Source: Bacteroidales bacterium UBA3844 (GTDB lineage Bacteria; Bacteroidota; Bacteroidia; Bacteroidales; Paludibacteraceae). From it: DNA of 64,000 nucleotides. This document shows, one piece after another, positions 1 to 8,817 of the stretch; positions within the stretch are counted from its first letter, which is position 1, and each line of letters opens with the position of its first letter. Both the position numbers and the translations under genes were made by a program. The stretch lies in NCBI GenBank assembly GCA_002392915.1, contig DGHQ01000049.1:1-64000 (forward strand). Direction: 5' to 3'. A model generated the notes under the pieces. The model did not search any database. It was given only the letters and a program-made list of their open reading frames with translations, and was not told the origin of the DNA.

Positions 1-98
1 TTACCATAAGTTTCGCACTGTTTTTCGTCAGACTAAAACCTTTTAATTTTACCCCCCCCACTGTTAACGGAGGTAATTTTTTCGCTTGTTTTTGACAT
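1..98 (-). CDS. 5' end of a metalloprotease-type lipoprotein gene, out of frame, cut by window edge
   Basis: The reverse complement of this stretch, together with its upstream promoter region to about position 215, is roughly 90% identical by eye to 17160-17370, the start of the lipoprotein gene at 17275. Translation from ATG at 98 gives MSKTSEK, then a run of eight G (positions 52-59), and meets TAG at 35-33 (codon 22). The 17275 copy has seven G at the same place and stays open. With one G fewer, this copy would also be open to the window edge. I infer a phase-OFF or frameshifted paralogue. Only about 33 codons are visible, so the rest of the gene is unknown, and a homopolymer sequencing error is possible. 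Confidence 0.55.
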
Positions 99-127
99 AA
101 TTTGATTTATTTTTCATTAAAACATTA

Positions 128-135
128 CAAAGATA
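128..135 (-). promoter_or_regulatory. -7 box TATCTTTG of the left-edge lipoprotein gene
   Basis: This matches the Bacteroidota TAnnTTTG -7 element, 30 bases upstream of the ATG at 98. The same box at the same distance precedes the paralogue at 17275. Confidence 0.55.
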
Positions 136-214
136 CAAAAAACGCCTTTGAAATGTTAGAAACAAAATGTCAAATGTACCGTTTTTAACTTTTGTTAAGA
201 ATATGATTGGGTGT

Positions 215-310
215 ATAAATAAAGATGCACTTAGAATTAAAGCACAGAGATGCAAAGATCTCAGAGAAAGTCTGCGAATTTTAAAAGAAAAACATTCATA
301 AAATAAAGCC
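215..310. repeat. fragment of dispersed intergenic repeat
   Basis: Read on the minus strand, this stretch contains tttctctgagatctttg...tctctgtg, which recurs near 20480-20515 and in related form near 16950-17000 and 27290-27350. It belongs to the same family of intergenic material as the MITE-like elements. Confidence 0.4.
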
Positions 311-370
311 GAACAAAAGAGAATCAAAGAAATTATTTAATTTTGAAAAAAATATCAATATTAAGGTAAT

Positions 371-1402
371 ATGGCAAAATCAAGTTCAATCTACATGGGA
401 GAGGGCAAGATGGCTCTTTCTGGAAAATGGGGAAGCGCATTTAGCGCATGTATGGTGGCGTTTGCAGTGACTATGGTACCGTCGTTCATTCAACTTTTGT
501 TTATAGACCCCACAACACAAACGCTTCCTTTGTCTTCTGCTACAATTCTCTTTTATATTATCTCTTTTGCGTGGGCATTTTGCGTGTCCTCTCCTCTCTT
601 GTTTGCCTGTGTGGTAGGATTGCGACAGATGCACATCTCTAATGAATCTCCTTTGGATGTGATGATTGAGAAATTCAAGAAAAACATTAGCAGATATATA
701 GTATTAGAACTCAAAATAGCGTTAAGAATACTTGTTTTCATTGCTATCCCATTGGTAATCTATTTGATTTGCATATTTAAAGGCTTTATGGAATATGGAG
801 ATATGAACCCATCTTCCCAATATGGAGGAATCGCCTCATTGAGTATGTTTGCCTTAGGTATAATATACATCTATAAAACCTTTGAATTTATATTTGTTCC
901 TTTCATTCACAATGATAATCCAGATTTGACAGATAACGAGATACTCGACAAAAGTGCTATGCTGTCAAAGGGCTATAAGTGGACAATGTTCAAAATAATG
1001 TTGCGCGCTATATTGCCAGCATTCGCAATTCTTATTGTTTTGGGTATTGCTTTCTCATTTGTGTTTATGGGAGCACTCATCGGAGGAATAGCAGCCGCTG
1101 GAGCCGGATATGATTTCTCTAATTTGCCAGCATCTTCGTTTGGCATGACTTTCCTTTTTATCTACATGATCATTATGCTCTTTCTTGCTGCCTTTATCCA
1201 AACAAGAATGGTTCTGCCATTCTCTGTGTTATACTCTGAGCTGACGGGATATAACAATAATGATCAAAATGATCAGGGAAAAACTCCTGTTGCTGTTCCA
1301 GAAAATGTTATCGTGACAGATCCTGAAGAAAACACAAATAAGGAAGAGGAGAAAAAAGAGGAGCCTGAAATTCCTTACGAGCAGAGATATATGCCTAGAT
1401 GA
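371..1402 (+). CDS. DUF975-like integral membrane protein
   Basis: This is a 343-residue membrane protein with about six hydrophobic segments (roughly residues 22-45, 57-85, 117-139, 154-179, 213-245 and 259-277) and a charged C-terminal tail rich in Glu and Lys. The N-terminal ALSGKWG motif and the central SAMLSKGYKWTMF stretch resemble DUF975, a family without an established function. The following coiled-coil gene starts 44 bases downstream on the same strand, and a DUF4112-like membrane protein follows that, so the three may be co-transcribed. Family assignment is from pattern memory; function is unknown. Confidence 0.7.
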   Translation: MAKSSSIYMGEGKMALSGKWGSAFSACMVAFAVTMVPSFIQLLFIDPTTQTLPLSSATILFYIISFAWAFCVSSPLLFACVVGLRQMHISNESPLDVMIEKFKKNISRYIVLELKIALRILVFIAIPLVIYLICIFKGFMEYGDMNPSSQYGGIASLSMFALGIIYIYKTFEFIFVPFIHNDNPDLTDNEILDKSAMLSKGYKWTMFKIMLRAILPAFAILIVLGIAFSFVFMGALIGGIAAAGAGYDFSNLPASSFGMTFLFIYMIIMLFLAAFIQTRMVLPFSVLYSELTGYNNNDQNDQGKTPVAVPENVIVTDPEENTNKEEEKKEEPEIPYEQRYMPR

Positions 1403-1446
1403 CGTTGACGGTTGGCATAAGGCAAATAGCAGTTGGCAAATAAAAT

Positions 1447-3513
1447 ATGACAGATATGAGTGAAGCAATTTATAAGACAATCAAGAAAATCGCAGAGGAG
1501 GCAAAGGGTGGCAAACTTACTCGCGCCGACCTTGCCTACGACCTGAAAATGACTGACTCTTTGGAGGTCAGCCGTCTGGCTTGGGAAGCCTACAACCATT
1601 ATGGCAAAGATCCTCTGATAAAGTCTACTTTCGTCAACAACGACAGCAACACTTCAATCGTGGATGATTATGAATTGCGTCAACTTATCGCAGCCGATAA
1701 TAAAGATGGCTATTTCAACGCTTTGTCGAAGGATCTTGAAAATGGAGAAAATGCGTTGACGGTGCTTGATAATATGCTGAAGACGAAGATGTCGGAGGCT
1801 GTGACATCCGAGATGAGCAGTCTGATGAGCATCATCATGGGCACAAGGGGCATCGAGAATGTGAAGAATGAAGCATCGCATGCTGTGCAACTGTATGGTC
1901 AGCTTATAAACGTCTACGATGAGGCAAAGAATGGTGTGAAGGAGGTGGCCCACGATTTTGTCGACCTACGCACGGAGATCCTTCACGTCTACGAGAAATA
2001 CGCACAGATGCTTGTGGATTTCTACGGTGACTCCATCAAACGCGTCGCCCCATCTCTTTTCGATTTTGATTCAATCGAATATCTCGACACCACACAGATG
2101 TTTGAAAAAGTCAAACTGCAATATGACCTGCTTTCTGAAAACTGCTCGGTGATGATGTCGGAGATCAGCGACGGGTTCTCTAAATCCGTGCAGATCGCCT
2201 CACAAAGCAGCAAAGCTTTGGGTGGCGGAGCTCTCGCTGTTGCGGCTGTCGAGGCAATCAAACATTATCTCGACGCTTCCGAAAAGACCGTCAGAATGAA
2301 ATCCGATCTCGAGGCTTTCAAGATGAATATCAAGAAAGATGTCACAAATATCAAGTCGGACTACACCCGTCTGGCGACGGTGTACAAGACCATCAACGAC
2401 CTGTATATTCCTAAAGCAGACGCATATTTCAAGTTTGGCGGCAAACTCCTTTCTGCCGAGTTTGAGCAGATGGTTTCCACACTGTATGCCAAGGCAGGTG
2501 TGGCAGAACTTGTGAAGGAGCGTGACGAAGTGATGGACGAGATCCGTGCTGTGTCTGACCAGCTCAACGACCACAACAACAATATCATCTTCTATGATGA
2601 GCAAATAGGACGTTGCCAAGGAATCCTGACAGACAAAAAGGATGACTACGAGAACGCCAAGAGTCTGCGTCCAAACAAACCATCAGTGATTGTCAATATG
2701 CTGACATTTGGCTCTGCTGACAAAAAATACAGCCAGAAGATGTTCAAATGGAAAGGCGTCTATGGCAATCTGGTGAAGGAGTATGAGAATGCTATCGTCG
2801 ACGAGAAGGCTGACACATCTGAATTGGAATCTAATAAAAACGCAAAACGTGAGGCAGAACAGAAACTTGTCCAACTTAAAACGAGACAGAAAGAGCTGAC
2901 AGACAAAATCCTGAAGACCATTTCCGTCGACGCTGACATGAAAAAACAACTTGCCGCTCATCTGGAGGATATCATCAAGATGCTCCACGTCGGCAAAGAG
3001 ATTATTGAGAGCGGACTCGACGCAAAGAGCATAAAGGCAATCAATATCGACACTTATCATTCAAATGAACTTCCAGAAGATATCAAATCCGCTGTGGCAA
3101 ACTTCAAAGATCTTGTCGGAGAAGTGGCTCCAAATCTGAAGGAAGACATGAAGAAAAATCTGGAAAAGAATTTCAGCGAACAAGAGATCGCCGAATTGAA
3201 GAGAGTATATAATGAGAGCGTCAAACTTACTGACGCGCTTGTGTCGCTTGAAGCGTTGAAAGAGCAGAATCAAGTGTCGTCTGAAATCTACGATAAAGAG
3301 CTGGAGAAGATCCAATCACAATTCAATTCTCAGATGGCAGACATCGACGCCAAAGCAGATGTGCTCGGCAATGTGCTCAAAGATCTCAACACTGCTCCCG
3401 ATGCAGAGGCAAGAAAGAAAGCCATAATCAAGCTGACCAAAGGAGGCAAAATATTTGCAGACGAAGATGAATTCAACAACTTCATCAACGGAACCCTAAC
3501 AATAAACATCTAA
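1447..3513 (+). CDS. large coiled-coil protein of unknown function
   Basis: I do not recognise this 688-residue protein. It has no signal peptide and is probably cytoplasmic or membrane-associated. Long heptad-like helical stretches occupy roughly residues 90-330 and 350-480, with further helices to the end. A single small-residue hydrophobic stretch (GGGALAVAAVEAI, near residue 258) sits in the middle. The overall helical layout with one short apolar segment could suit a scaffold or a membrane-remodelling or pore-like protein, but nothing in the sequence proves this. It lies between two membrane-protein genes on the same strand (DUF975-like upstream, DUF4112-like downstream). Confidence 0.75.
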   Translation: MTDMSEAIYKTIKKIAEEAKGGKLTRADLAYDLKMTDSLEVSRLAWEAYNHYGKDPLIKSTFVNNDSNTSIVDDYELRQLIAADNKDGYFNALSKDLENGENALTVLDNMLKTKMSEAVTSEMSSLMSIIMGTRGIENVKNEASHAVQLYGQLINVYDEAKNGVKEVAHDFVDLRTEILHVYEKYAQMLVDFYGDSIKRVAPSLFDFDSIEYLDTTQMFEKVKLQYDLLSENCSVMMSEISDGFSKSVQIASQSSKALGGGALAVAAVEAIKHYLDASEKTVRMKSDLEAFKMNIKKDVTNIKSDYTRLATVYKTINDLYIPKADAYFKFGGKLLSAEFEQMVSTLYAKAGVAELVKERDEVMDEIRAVSDQLNDHNNNIIFYDEQIGRCQGILTDKKDDYENAKSLRPNKPSVIVNMLTFGSADKKYSQKMFKWKGVYGNLVKEYENAIVDEKADTSELESNKNAKREAEQKLVQLKTRQKELTDKILKTISVDADMKKQLAAHLEDIIKMLHVGKEIIESGLDAKSIKAINIDTYHSNELPEDIKSAVANFKDLVGEVAPNLKEDMKKNLEKNFSEQEIAELKRVYNESVKLTDALVSLEALKEQNQVSSEIYDKELEKIQSQFNSQMADIDAKADVLGNVLKDLNTAPDAEARKKAIIKLTKGGKIFADEDEFNNFINGTLTINI

Positions 3514-3555
3514 TTCCACCATCTTTCCCGTAGGAAATTAATATCGGCAACACAT

Positions 3556-4143
3556 ATGACAGAATATACAAGCAGCCACAGACGACAGGACATGGGGGCT
3601 GACACATTCGACAAAGAACAGCAGGAGGCAGAAAGAGCAGCCGCAAAAGGAGAAGAGATAGAACGTAAGAAACGAGAGAAGAGAGAGAGACTCGAGAAAG
3701 ATCCTACATATAATTTCTGTTCCAAGATCAGCAGGTGGATGGACAAATTTTATCTGGATCCTATCATTGGACTAATTCCAGGAGGTGTGGGCGACATCGT
3801 CAGCCTGACATTGACTGTGCCATTCATATATGTGGCCGCGACGAAGATCAAATCCATTCCGTTGACACTGGCTATAATCTATAATTCATTGGTAGATATG
3901 TTGATAGGAGCCATCCCAGTGCTCGGAGACATCATCGATATTTTCAATAAAAACCACAAGAAGAATTATAAACTGCTGACAGGATTCATAGAAGACGATA
4001 AGGAAATCAAGCATGAGGTAAACAAAAAAGCCATTTTTTGTGGAATTGCAATAGCGATATTGATATTCCTCATCTGTCTTGTGTTGAAATTCGTAGGAGA
4101 ATTGATCAGCTATGTTTGGGAACATTTCACAGGATTGTTTTGA
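3556..4143 (+). CDS. DUF4112-like membrane protein
   Basis: The 195-residue protein begins with a very charged, Arg/Lys/Glu-rich helix (residues 20-55). A DUF4112-like core follows with the motifs DPIIGLIPGGVGD and LIGAIPVLGDIIDIF, the duplicated Gly-Pro/Gly-Asp signature of that family. A strong transmembrane helix lies near residues 160-182. It starts 42 bases after the coiled-coil gene and is probably in the same operon. The biochemical role of DUF4112 is not known. A tandem repeat tract begins directly after the stop codon. Confidence 0.75.
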   Translation: MTEYTSSHRRQDMGADTFDKEQQEAERAAAKGEEIERKKREKRERLEKDPTYNFCSKISRWMDKFYLDPIIGLIPGGVGDIVSLTLTVPFIYVAATKIKSIPLTLAIIYNSLVDMLIGAIPVLGDIIDIFNKNHKKNYKLLTGFIEDDKEIKHEVNKKAIFCGIAIAILIFLICLVLKFVGELISYVWEHFTGLF

Positions 4144-4236
4144 GGGTTGACGGTTGATGATTGAGGATTGATGGTTGAGGATTGATGGTTGATGATTGAG
4201 GGTTGACGGTTGATGATTGAGGATTGACGGTTGGCA
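4144..4236. repeat. short tandem repeat tract (ggttgAtgattga-type units)
   Basis: About 90 bases of imperfect 7- and 13-base units such as ggttgacggttga and ggattgatggttga fill the space between the DUF4112-like gene and the first leucine-rich repeat gene. Its reverse complement resembles the tract at 5857-6002. The end motif gacggttggcat also occurs near 1407-1418. Confidence 0.8.
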
Positions 4237-4261
4237 TCATAAAAACATAATAGTTAAAGTG

Positions 4262-5191
4262 ATGAAAACATATTCAGGAATAAAAGCTTTTGCAATAATT
4301 GTCTCTATCATATTGCTGATACCAATAAGCATAAATTGGTTTTCGTTTCTCGCACGCTCTTTTTTTTATGATACTGTAGATGCCTCAGAAACGCCCTTGG
4401 AATTTAAAATTTTAACCGATTCTACCGCAGCAGTAAGTAAATGCCATCCTGAAATAGAAAATATCTCCATTCCTGAAAAGGTACGTATTGAAGGAAATAT
4501 CTATACAGTAATAGAAATCGGAAAGAAAGCTTTTAGTTCTTGTCGTAAACTGACCAATATCAATATTCCGGCAAGTGTCAAAACAATCGGAGACGAAACT
4601 TTTAAAAATTGTGTCCGTCTGAAAAGCATCAAAATCCCCGTAAGTGTAGAGAGCATCGGAGACTCGACTTTTAAGAATTGTTCGAGTCTAAAAGACATCG
4701 AAATCTCTACAGGAGTCAAGAACATAGGAAATTCGGCATTTGAAAGTTGTTCAAGTCTGAAAAACATCAAAATCCCTACAGGTGTCAAGAACATAGGAAA
4801 TTCGACATTTTTGGATTGTTCAAGGTTGAATTACATTGAAATTCCAGCAAGTGTCAATACAATCGGAGAGCTTGCTTTTTATAATTGTTCCAATTTGAAA
4901 TACATCAAGATCCCTTCAAATGTCAATACAATTGGAGGATTTGCTTTTTATAATTGTTCCAATTTGAAATACATCAAGATCCCTTCGAATGTCAATAACA
5001 TAGAATATGGGGCTTTTAAAAATTGTTCCGGTTTGACAAATATCGAAATTCCTAAAAGTGTCACTGACATCGGAGAATCTGCGTTTGAGGGGTGCAAAAA
5101 TCTTGATGTCGTAATCGATAATTCAAAAGATGACGTGGTAGTTGGAGAGGATGCTTTTAGAGGATGCAAATCGGTAAGGTATACTAAATGA
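4262..5191 (+). CDS. BspA-like leucine-rich repeat protein, membrane-anchored
   Basis: Starting at the ATG at 4262, the 309-residue protein has an N-terminal hydrophobic segment (residues about 7-29) that could be a signal anchor or uncleaved signal peptide. It then has about nine 23-residue repeats of the LRR_5/BspA type, with the pattern C..L..I.IP..V..IG..AF..C. The last repeat is degenerate and ends with a VVVGEDAF cap. Two adjacent repeats (4871-5008) are almost identical at DNA level, which indicates recent internal duplication. BspA-like repeats usually mediate binding to host or bacterial surfaces. An earlier TTG at 4217 lies inside the repeat tract and is unlikely to be used. The paralogue at 5204 follows 12 bases later. 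Confidence 0.85.
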   Translation: MKTYSGIKAFAIIVSIILLIPISINWFSFLARSFFYDTVDASETPLEFKILTDSTAAVSKCHPEIENISIPEKVRIEGNIYTVIEIGKKAFSSCRKLTNINIPASVKTIGDETFKNCVRLKSIKIPVSVESIGDSTFKNCSSLKDIEISTGVKNIGNSAFESCSSLKNIKIPTGVKNIGNSTFLDCSRLNYIEIPASVNTIGELAFYNCSNLKYIKIPSNVNTIGGFAFYNCSNLKYIKIPSNVNNIEYGAFKNCSGLTNIEIPKSVTDIGESAFEGCKNLDVVIDNSKDDVVVGEDAFRGCKSVRYTK

Positions 5192-5203
5192 TAGATTAAA
5201 GCG

Positions 5204-5788
5204 ATGAAAATAAATCCAAAAATAAAAGCGTATGCAATAATTGCTTTAATTGCATTACTGATACCGATAAGCATAAATTGGTTTACGTTTCTCGCACATT
5301 TTTTCTCTGATGGTAACGATACTCCCGTCAATCCTTTGGAATATAAAATCTTAACTGATTCTACCGCTGCTGTAAATAAATGCCGTCTTACTGAAATAAA
5401 AAATATTTCCATTCCGGAAAAAACGTGTATAGGAGGAAATGAATATACAGTCACGAAAATCGAAAAAAAAGCATTCAGTTATTGTCGTAGATTAACTAAC
5501 ATCGAAATTCCTGAAAGTGTAACCAGCATTGGTTATTCGGCTTTTGAGAATTGCTCAAGTCTGATAAACATCAAGATTCCTGTAAGGGTTGAAAAAATTG
5601 AAGTTTCAACTTTTAGGAACTGTTCGAACTTAAAAAATATCGAAATCCCTGAAAGTGTTATCAATATTGGATATTCGGCATTTGCCGGATGTTATAATCT
5701 TAATGTCGTAATAGATAATTCAAAAGATAATGTGGTAGTTGGAGAAGATGCTTTTAAGGGATGCAAATCGGTAAGGTATACTAAATGA
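5204..5788 (+). CDS. BspA-like leucine-rich repeat protein, shorter paralogue
   Basis: This 194-residue protein is a clear paralogue of its upstream neighbour. It has the same signal-anchor segment (IPISINWFTFLA), the same ILTDSTAAV linker, about four BspA-type repeats, and an almost identical C-terminal cap ending KSVRYTK. It therefore looks like a tandem duplicate that differs mainly in repeat number, as expected from slippage or recombination between repeats. It is probably co-transcribed with the first copy. A tandem repeat tract follows it. Confidence 0.85.
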   Translation: MKINPKIKAYAIIALIALLIPISINWFTFLAHFFSDGNDTPVNPLEYKILTDSTAAVNKCRLTEIKNISIPEKTCIGGNEYTVTKIEKKAFSYCRRLTNIEIPESVTSIGYSAFENCSSLINIKIPVRVEKIEVSTFRNCSNLKNIEIPESVINIGYSAFAGCYNLNVVIDNSKDNVVVGEDAFKGCKSVRYTK

Positions 5789-5856
5789 CGTTGGCAATTG
5801 GCAGTTTGCAGATGGATATAGCTAACCTCTTTCGCTTTAAGCCTTATGCCTTCATC

Positions 5857-6002
5857 AATTGTCAATCATCAATCATCAATCGTCAATCGTCAATCGTCAA
5901 TCATCAATCGTCAATCATCAATCATCAATCGTCAATCATCAATCATCAATCGTCAATCATCAATCGTCAATCATCAATCATCAATCATCAATCGTCAATC
6001 TC
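5857..6002. repeat. 9-base tandem repeat tract (tcaatcRtc units)
   Basis: About 16 copies of tcaatcatc or tcaatcgtc run without interruption to the 3' end of the minus-strand gene at 6003. Because 9 is a multiple of 3, the tract is open in several frames and creates spurious reading frames. It is roughly the inverted counterpart of the tract at 4144-4236, so the two BspA-like genes sit between oppositely oriented tracts. Confidence 0.9.
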
Positions 6003-6518
6003 CTATCCGCCCATCACCTTCTTCACCACACATTTGATCGCCGCCTGTTCCTCTTTCAGATCCAACATCGACAACACTGCCTGCAGTTCCTTCAGCAAAT
6101 CAGGCTCACGTCGGCACAGCTGGTATGCGATCTTGATGCAGACCGCCCTCACAGCCACAGGCAGACGCATATTGCAGATATTGTCGAGAGAGAAGTTGAG
6201 CAGATCAACGTCAATCTCTTCCATCTCAGGCAGAAGCATCAAAGATATGTTGAGCCACAGACGAAGCTCCCCCTCCTCTCCACGATTCGCCAATATTTTC
6301 TCCACTATCTCCCGACGGTATGGCAGAAGCATACTCCTCTCTTTCTTACACAACACCTCCATCACCCACACCGCATGCCATGCCAAACGAGGATCATCAC
6401 CACACGTGATTTCCCAAAGCGTGGAGATATCCGTGACGCCGGTGAGAATGTCGCCGACAATCGCGTCTACACTGCTTTTATGCAACGGCTTGACAGATAA
6501 TGTTGATATGATGTCCAT
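6003..6518 (-). CDS. conserved hypothetical helical (HEAT-like) protein
   Basis: The 171-residue protein is all helical, without signal peptide or membrane segments. Repeating helix pairs (for example LAWHAVWVMEVL, LRLWLNISLMLL and AVRAVCIKIAYQL) resemble HEAT or ARM repeats, as in proteins that bind partners rather than catalyse reactions. I do not recognise a named family. It stands alone on the minus strand between genes on the plus strand, and its stop codon directly adjoins the 9-base repeat tract. Confidence 0.7.
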   Translation of the reverse strand: MDIISTLSVKPLHKSSVDAIVGDILTGVTDISTLWEITCGDDPRLAWHAVWVMEVLCKKERSMLLPYRREIVEKILANRGEEGELRLWLNISLMLLPEMEEIDVDLLNFSLDNICNMRLPVAVRAVCIKIAYQLCRREPDLLKELQAVLSMLDLKEEQAAIKCVVKKVMGG

Positions 6519-6623
6519 TTATAAACTCCCCAAACTATTTTGTAATGTAAATATAACAAGTAAAAAACATTTTCATTTGCTTTTTTGACGTTTATTTACT
6601 TATTTTGGATTCAGTAATACAAA

Positions 6624-7082
6624 ATGAAGGACTTTATGAAGATAAGAAATTTATTTTTCAACACATTAGTTTGCGCATCACTTATAGGCTGCACAGTAGG
6701 AGATGATCCAAAATCTAATTTGCCAAGCGGAGCAGAAAGTTTTCTGAACAAACACTTTTCAGATGTCAATATAAGCACTGTGGAGAGCGATGACGACAGC
6801 GACGTGGAGGTGACACTTGAAAATAAAATCCGTATCAGATTCGACCGCCGCGGCACATGGGAGGAAATCAACACAAAGAGAAACGGAATGTCGGAATCAT
6901 TGAAGAAACTGCTTCCAAACCAAATAAACAACTACGTGTCGAAAAATTATCCAGGACGTGTGATAAGAAAAGTGGAGAGAAAGAAATATGGATATGAGGT
7001 GACTCTCAACAAACCTGATCCCGTGATATTGAAATTCACAAAGGGCGGAGCCCATATTCCTGAAGACGAGTTTGCTCAGTAG
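6624..7082 (+). CDS. PepSY-like lipoprotein
   Basis: This small protein of 152 residues (148 if the ATG at 6636 is used, which gives a cleaner signal peptide) has a lipoprotein signal ending in SLIGC. The mature part consists of two halves with the alternating pattern seen in PepSY-like (BLIP-like) domains of Bacteroidota: a helix (SGAESFLNKHF, PNQINNYVSKNYPG) followed by strands ending in charged YEVTLNK or VEVTLEN segments. Such proteins are exported; their function is mostly unknown, and a binding or inhibitory role is a guess. The next gene starts 51 bases downstream. Confidence 0.7.
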   Translation: MKDFMKIRNLFFNTLVCASLIGCTVGDDPKSNLPSGAESFLNKHFSDVNISTVESDDDSDVEVTLENKIRIRFDRRGTWEEINTKRNGMSESLKKLLPNQINNYVSKNYPGRVIRKVERKKYGYEVTLNKPDPVILKFTKGGAHIPEDEFAQ

Positions 7083-7133
7083 ACCACACAAAGCATGATC
7101 ACGCTCTTGTGTGGATAAAATAATGCAGCTCCT

Positions 7134-7940
7134 ATGGAAATCATTGTCATCATTCAAGCAGCCATTATCATACTGCTCATCAAGACCCTCTTATCCAAAG
7201 ACAAAAAGGTGAAGGAGGCGACGTCTCTATTGAACGGCTATGGCAATGAAAGGGAAAGCATCACATACAGCTGGAAACTAGACTCTGCAAGAAAGACCAA
7301 ACTGAAAGGTCATCTGACTCTGCGATTCAACCCTGACGAGATAAAAGAGCAGCGGCTGAACAACCCGTTCGCCACTTTCAACAACTCCAACACAAATGGC
7401 GTGGAAAGCAATCTGCGGAAAATGTATTTCTACATGCTCAACAATCCACGCACACTGATGCATTGCGCGGAGATTGTCAAATATATCAACCGTGAATGCA
7501 GCAAAAACCGTGTGGATGAACTCGACAAACTTCAATTTGTCTTGGATTTCGTCCAGGAGCCGAATGTGAAATACAATTACGACCACGTCTGCAGTGAAAT
7601 ACAGTATCCAAAAGAGTATATCCGTTTCCCCGACGAGACTCTCTACGACAGACATGGCGACTGCGACTGCAAATCATTCCTCGCCGCCACCCTCTTCCAT
7701 CTGATGGGCTACAATGTGCTGTTTCTCATCTCATACAAAATTCAGCATGCAGCAATCTGCATAGAATACGACGACCGCTGGAAAGCATTGCTGCAGAATT
7801 CCATGAGCACTGTCGTGACAGAATATGAGGGACGCAAATACGTCTACTGCGAAACCACTTCCGACAACTTCAGAATAGGCGGCATCTCTCCCAACTTCAC
7901 AGTGAAGGATTTTGAAACTAAAATTGAACTTAGAGGATAA
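7134..7940 (+). CDS. transglutaminase-like cysteine peptidase-fold protein, membrane-anchored
   Basis: The 268-residue protein starts with one transmembrane helix (residues 2-19). The remainder contains a transglutaminase-like core: a D-C-D-C-K-S motif (near residues 180-185) that provides the nucleophilic Cys, then HAAICIEYDD, which supplies the His and Asp of a Cys-His-Asp triad. The segment YPKEYIRFPDETLYDRHGDC matches the region just before the Cys in bacterial members. Substrate and reaction (peptidase or amidase) cannot be told. The downstream J-domain gene begins 3 bases after its stop, so the two are almost surely co-transcribed. Confidence 0.75.
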   Translation: MEIIVIIQAAIIILLIKTLLSKDKKVKEATSLLNGYGNERESITYSWKLDSARKTKLKGHLTLRFNPDEIKEQRLNNPFATFNNSNTNGVESNLRKMYFYMLNNPRTLMHCAEIVKYINRECSKNRVDELDKLQFVLDFVQEPNVKYNYDHVCSEIQYPKEYIRFPDETLYDRHGDCDCKSFLAATLFHLMGYNVLFLISYKIQHAAICIEYDDRWKALLQNSMSTVVTEYEGRKYVYCETTSDNFRIGGISPNFTVKDFETKIELRG

Positions 7941-7943
7941 ATT

Positions 7944-8702
7944 ATGGATTATTTATTTGAGATAATAGGGTGTATTGTTTTAGGGGCCATAGCCATAACT
8001 GTCACTGTAATATCAATAAAGGAATATCAGGAAAAGTCTAAAATCAAAGACTTGTGTTGCTCAATTATAGCAAAATCTCTTCAAAAAGGAGAAAAAACAA
8101 AAATGACTTTCGAACTGCTAAAAAACTTTTATAAAAAACAGTTTCCCGATAATAACAAACAATCAATCCCCCTTTGGTCTGAAGCTGACTCTTTCGCAAA
8201 CAAAGTGATTTGGCGGTCTAAAAATATCAACCCAAACACTATGGTTGATTATGATTTTGTCACAAAAAAAAGGAATCTCCTTTTCCGTCAAGATTTAATA
8301 AGATTATTGTTCAAACTCGCGGCTGATGGCGACGGAATAAAAAACGACGAATGGTATTATCTCCTGGAAATGATGGACAAGCTGAAACTAAATAAAAGAA
8401 GCTACGATTATTTTATAAGATATTATGCTCCCTTGCGTACGGAATATGACGACTACTCAAAATACTACGACAACGAAGCCAAAAAAGATTTTTCTTCCAC
8501 AACATCATCGTCACTACTCCAGCAATACTATGAGATTCTTGGTGTGTCAATCGGAGCGTCAAAACAGGAAATCCAAAAAGCCTATCATGCTCTGGCTCTT
8601 CAATACCATCCAGATCTTCCACAAAACGCCAATAATAAATCCTGTGAAGCTCAAATGGCAAAGATCAACGACGCATACGCTCATGTGATTGCGAACCTAT
8701 GA
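7944..8702 (+). CDS. membrane-anchored J-domain (DnaJ/DjlA-like) protein
   Basis: The 252-residue protein has an N-terminal transmembrane helix (residues 3-27), a helical middle (about 80-165) reminiscent of the TerB-like region of DjlA, and a C-terminal J domain (about 193-252) with the HPD motif at residues 222-224. J domains stimulate the ATPase of Hsp70 (DnaK), so this is probably a membrane-tethered co-chaperone. It follows the transglutaminase-like gene with a 3-base gap, suggesting that the two products act at the same membrane site. Confidence 0.85.
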   Translation: MDYLFEIIGCIVLGAIAITVTVISIKEYQEKSKIKDLCCSIIAKSLQKGEKTKMTFELLKNFYKKQFPDNNKQSIPLWSEADSFANKVIWRSKNINPNTMVDYDFVTKKRNLLFRQDLIRLLFKLAADGDGIKNDEWYYLLEMMDKLKLNKRSYDYFIRYYAPLRTEYDDYSKYYDNEAKKDFSSTTSSSLLQQYYEILGVSIGASKQEIQKAYHALALQYHPDLPQNANNKSCEAQMAKINDAYAHVIANL

Positions 8703-8722
8703 TTGATATACAAAAACAAATA

Positions 8723-8746
8723 GGAGCAGGTATGAAACCTGCCCCC
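8723..8746. repeat. short palindrome, possible bidirectional terminator
   Basis: The stem GCAGGT / ACCTGC has a loop of a few bases, lies between convergent genes, and is C-rich on its right side. It may be a terminator or a member of the short palindromic repeat families in this genome. Confidence 0.4.
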
Positions 8747-8817
8747 ACGTCTCTTTTATTGGATGACATCATGGGATTTAATGGACATTGATGAACATCC
8801 TCAAGAGATCCTCGAAT

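Noticed and set aside
5857..6002. Possible CRISPR array
   Set aside because: Units are 9 bases with no spacers; it is a simple tandem repeat.
5785..6588. Long plus-strand reading frames across the tcaatcRtc tract
   Set aside because: They are produced by the 9-base tandem repeat and continue antisense to the real gene at 6003-6518; the translation is only repeated NHQSSI.
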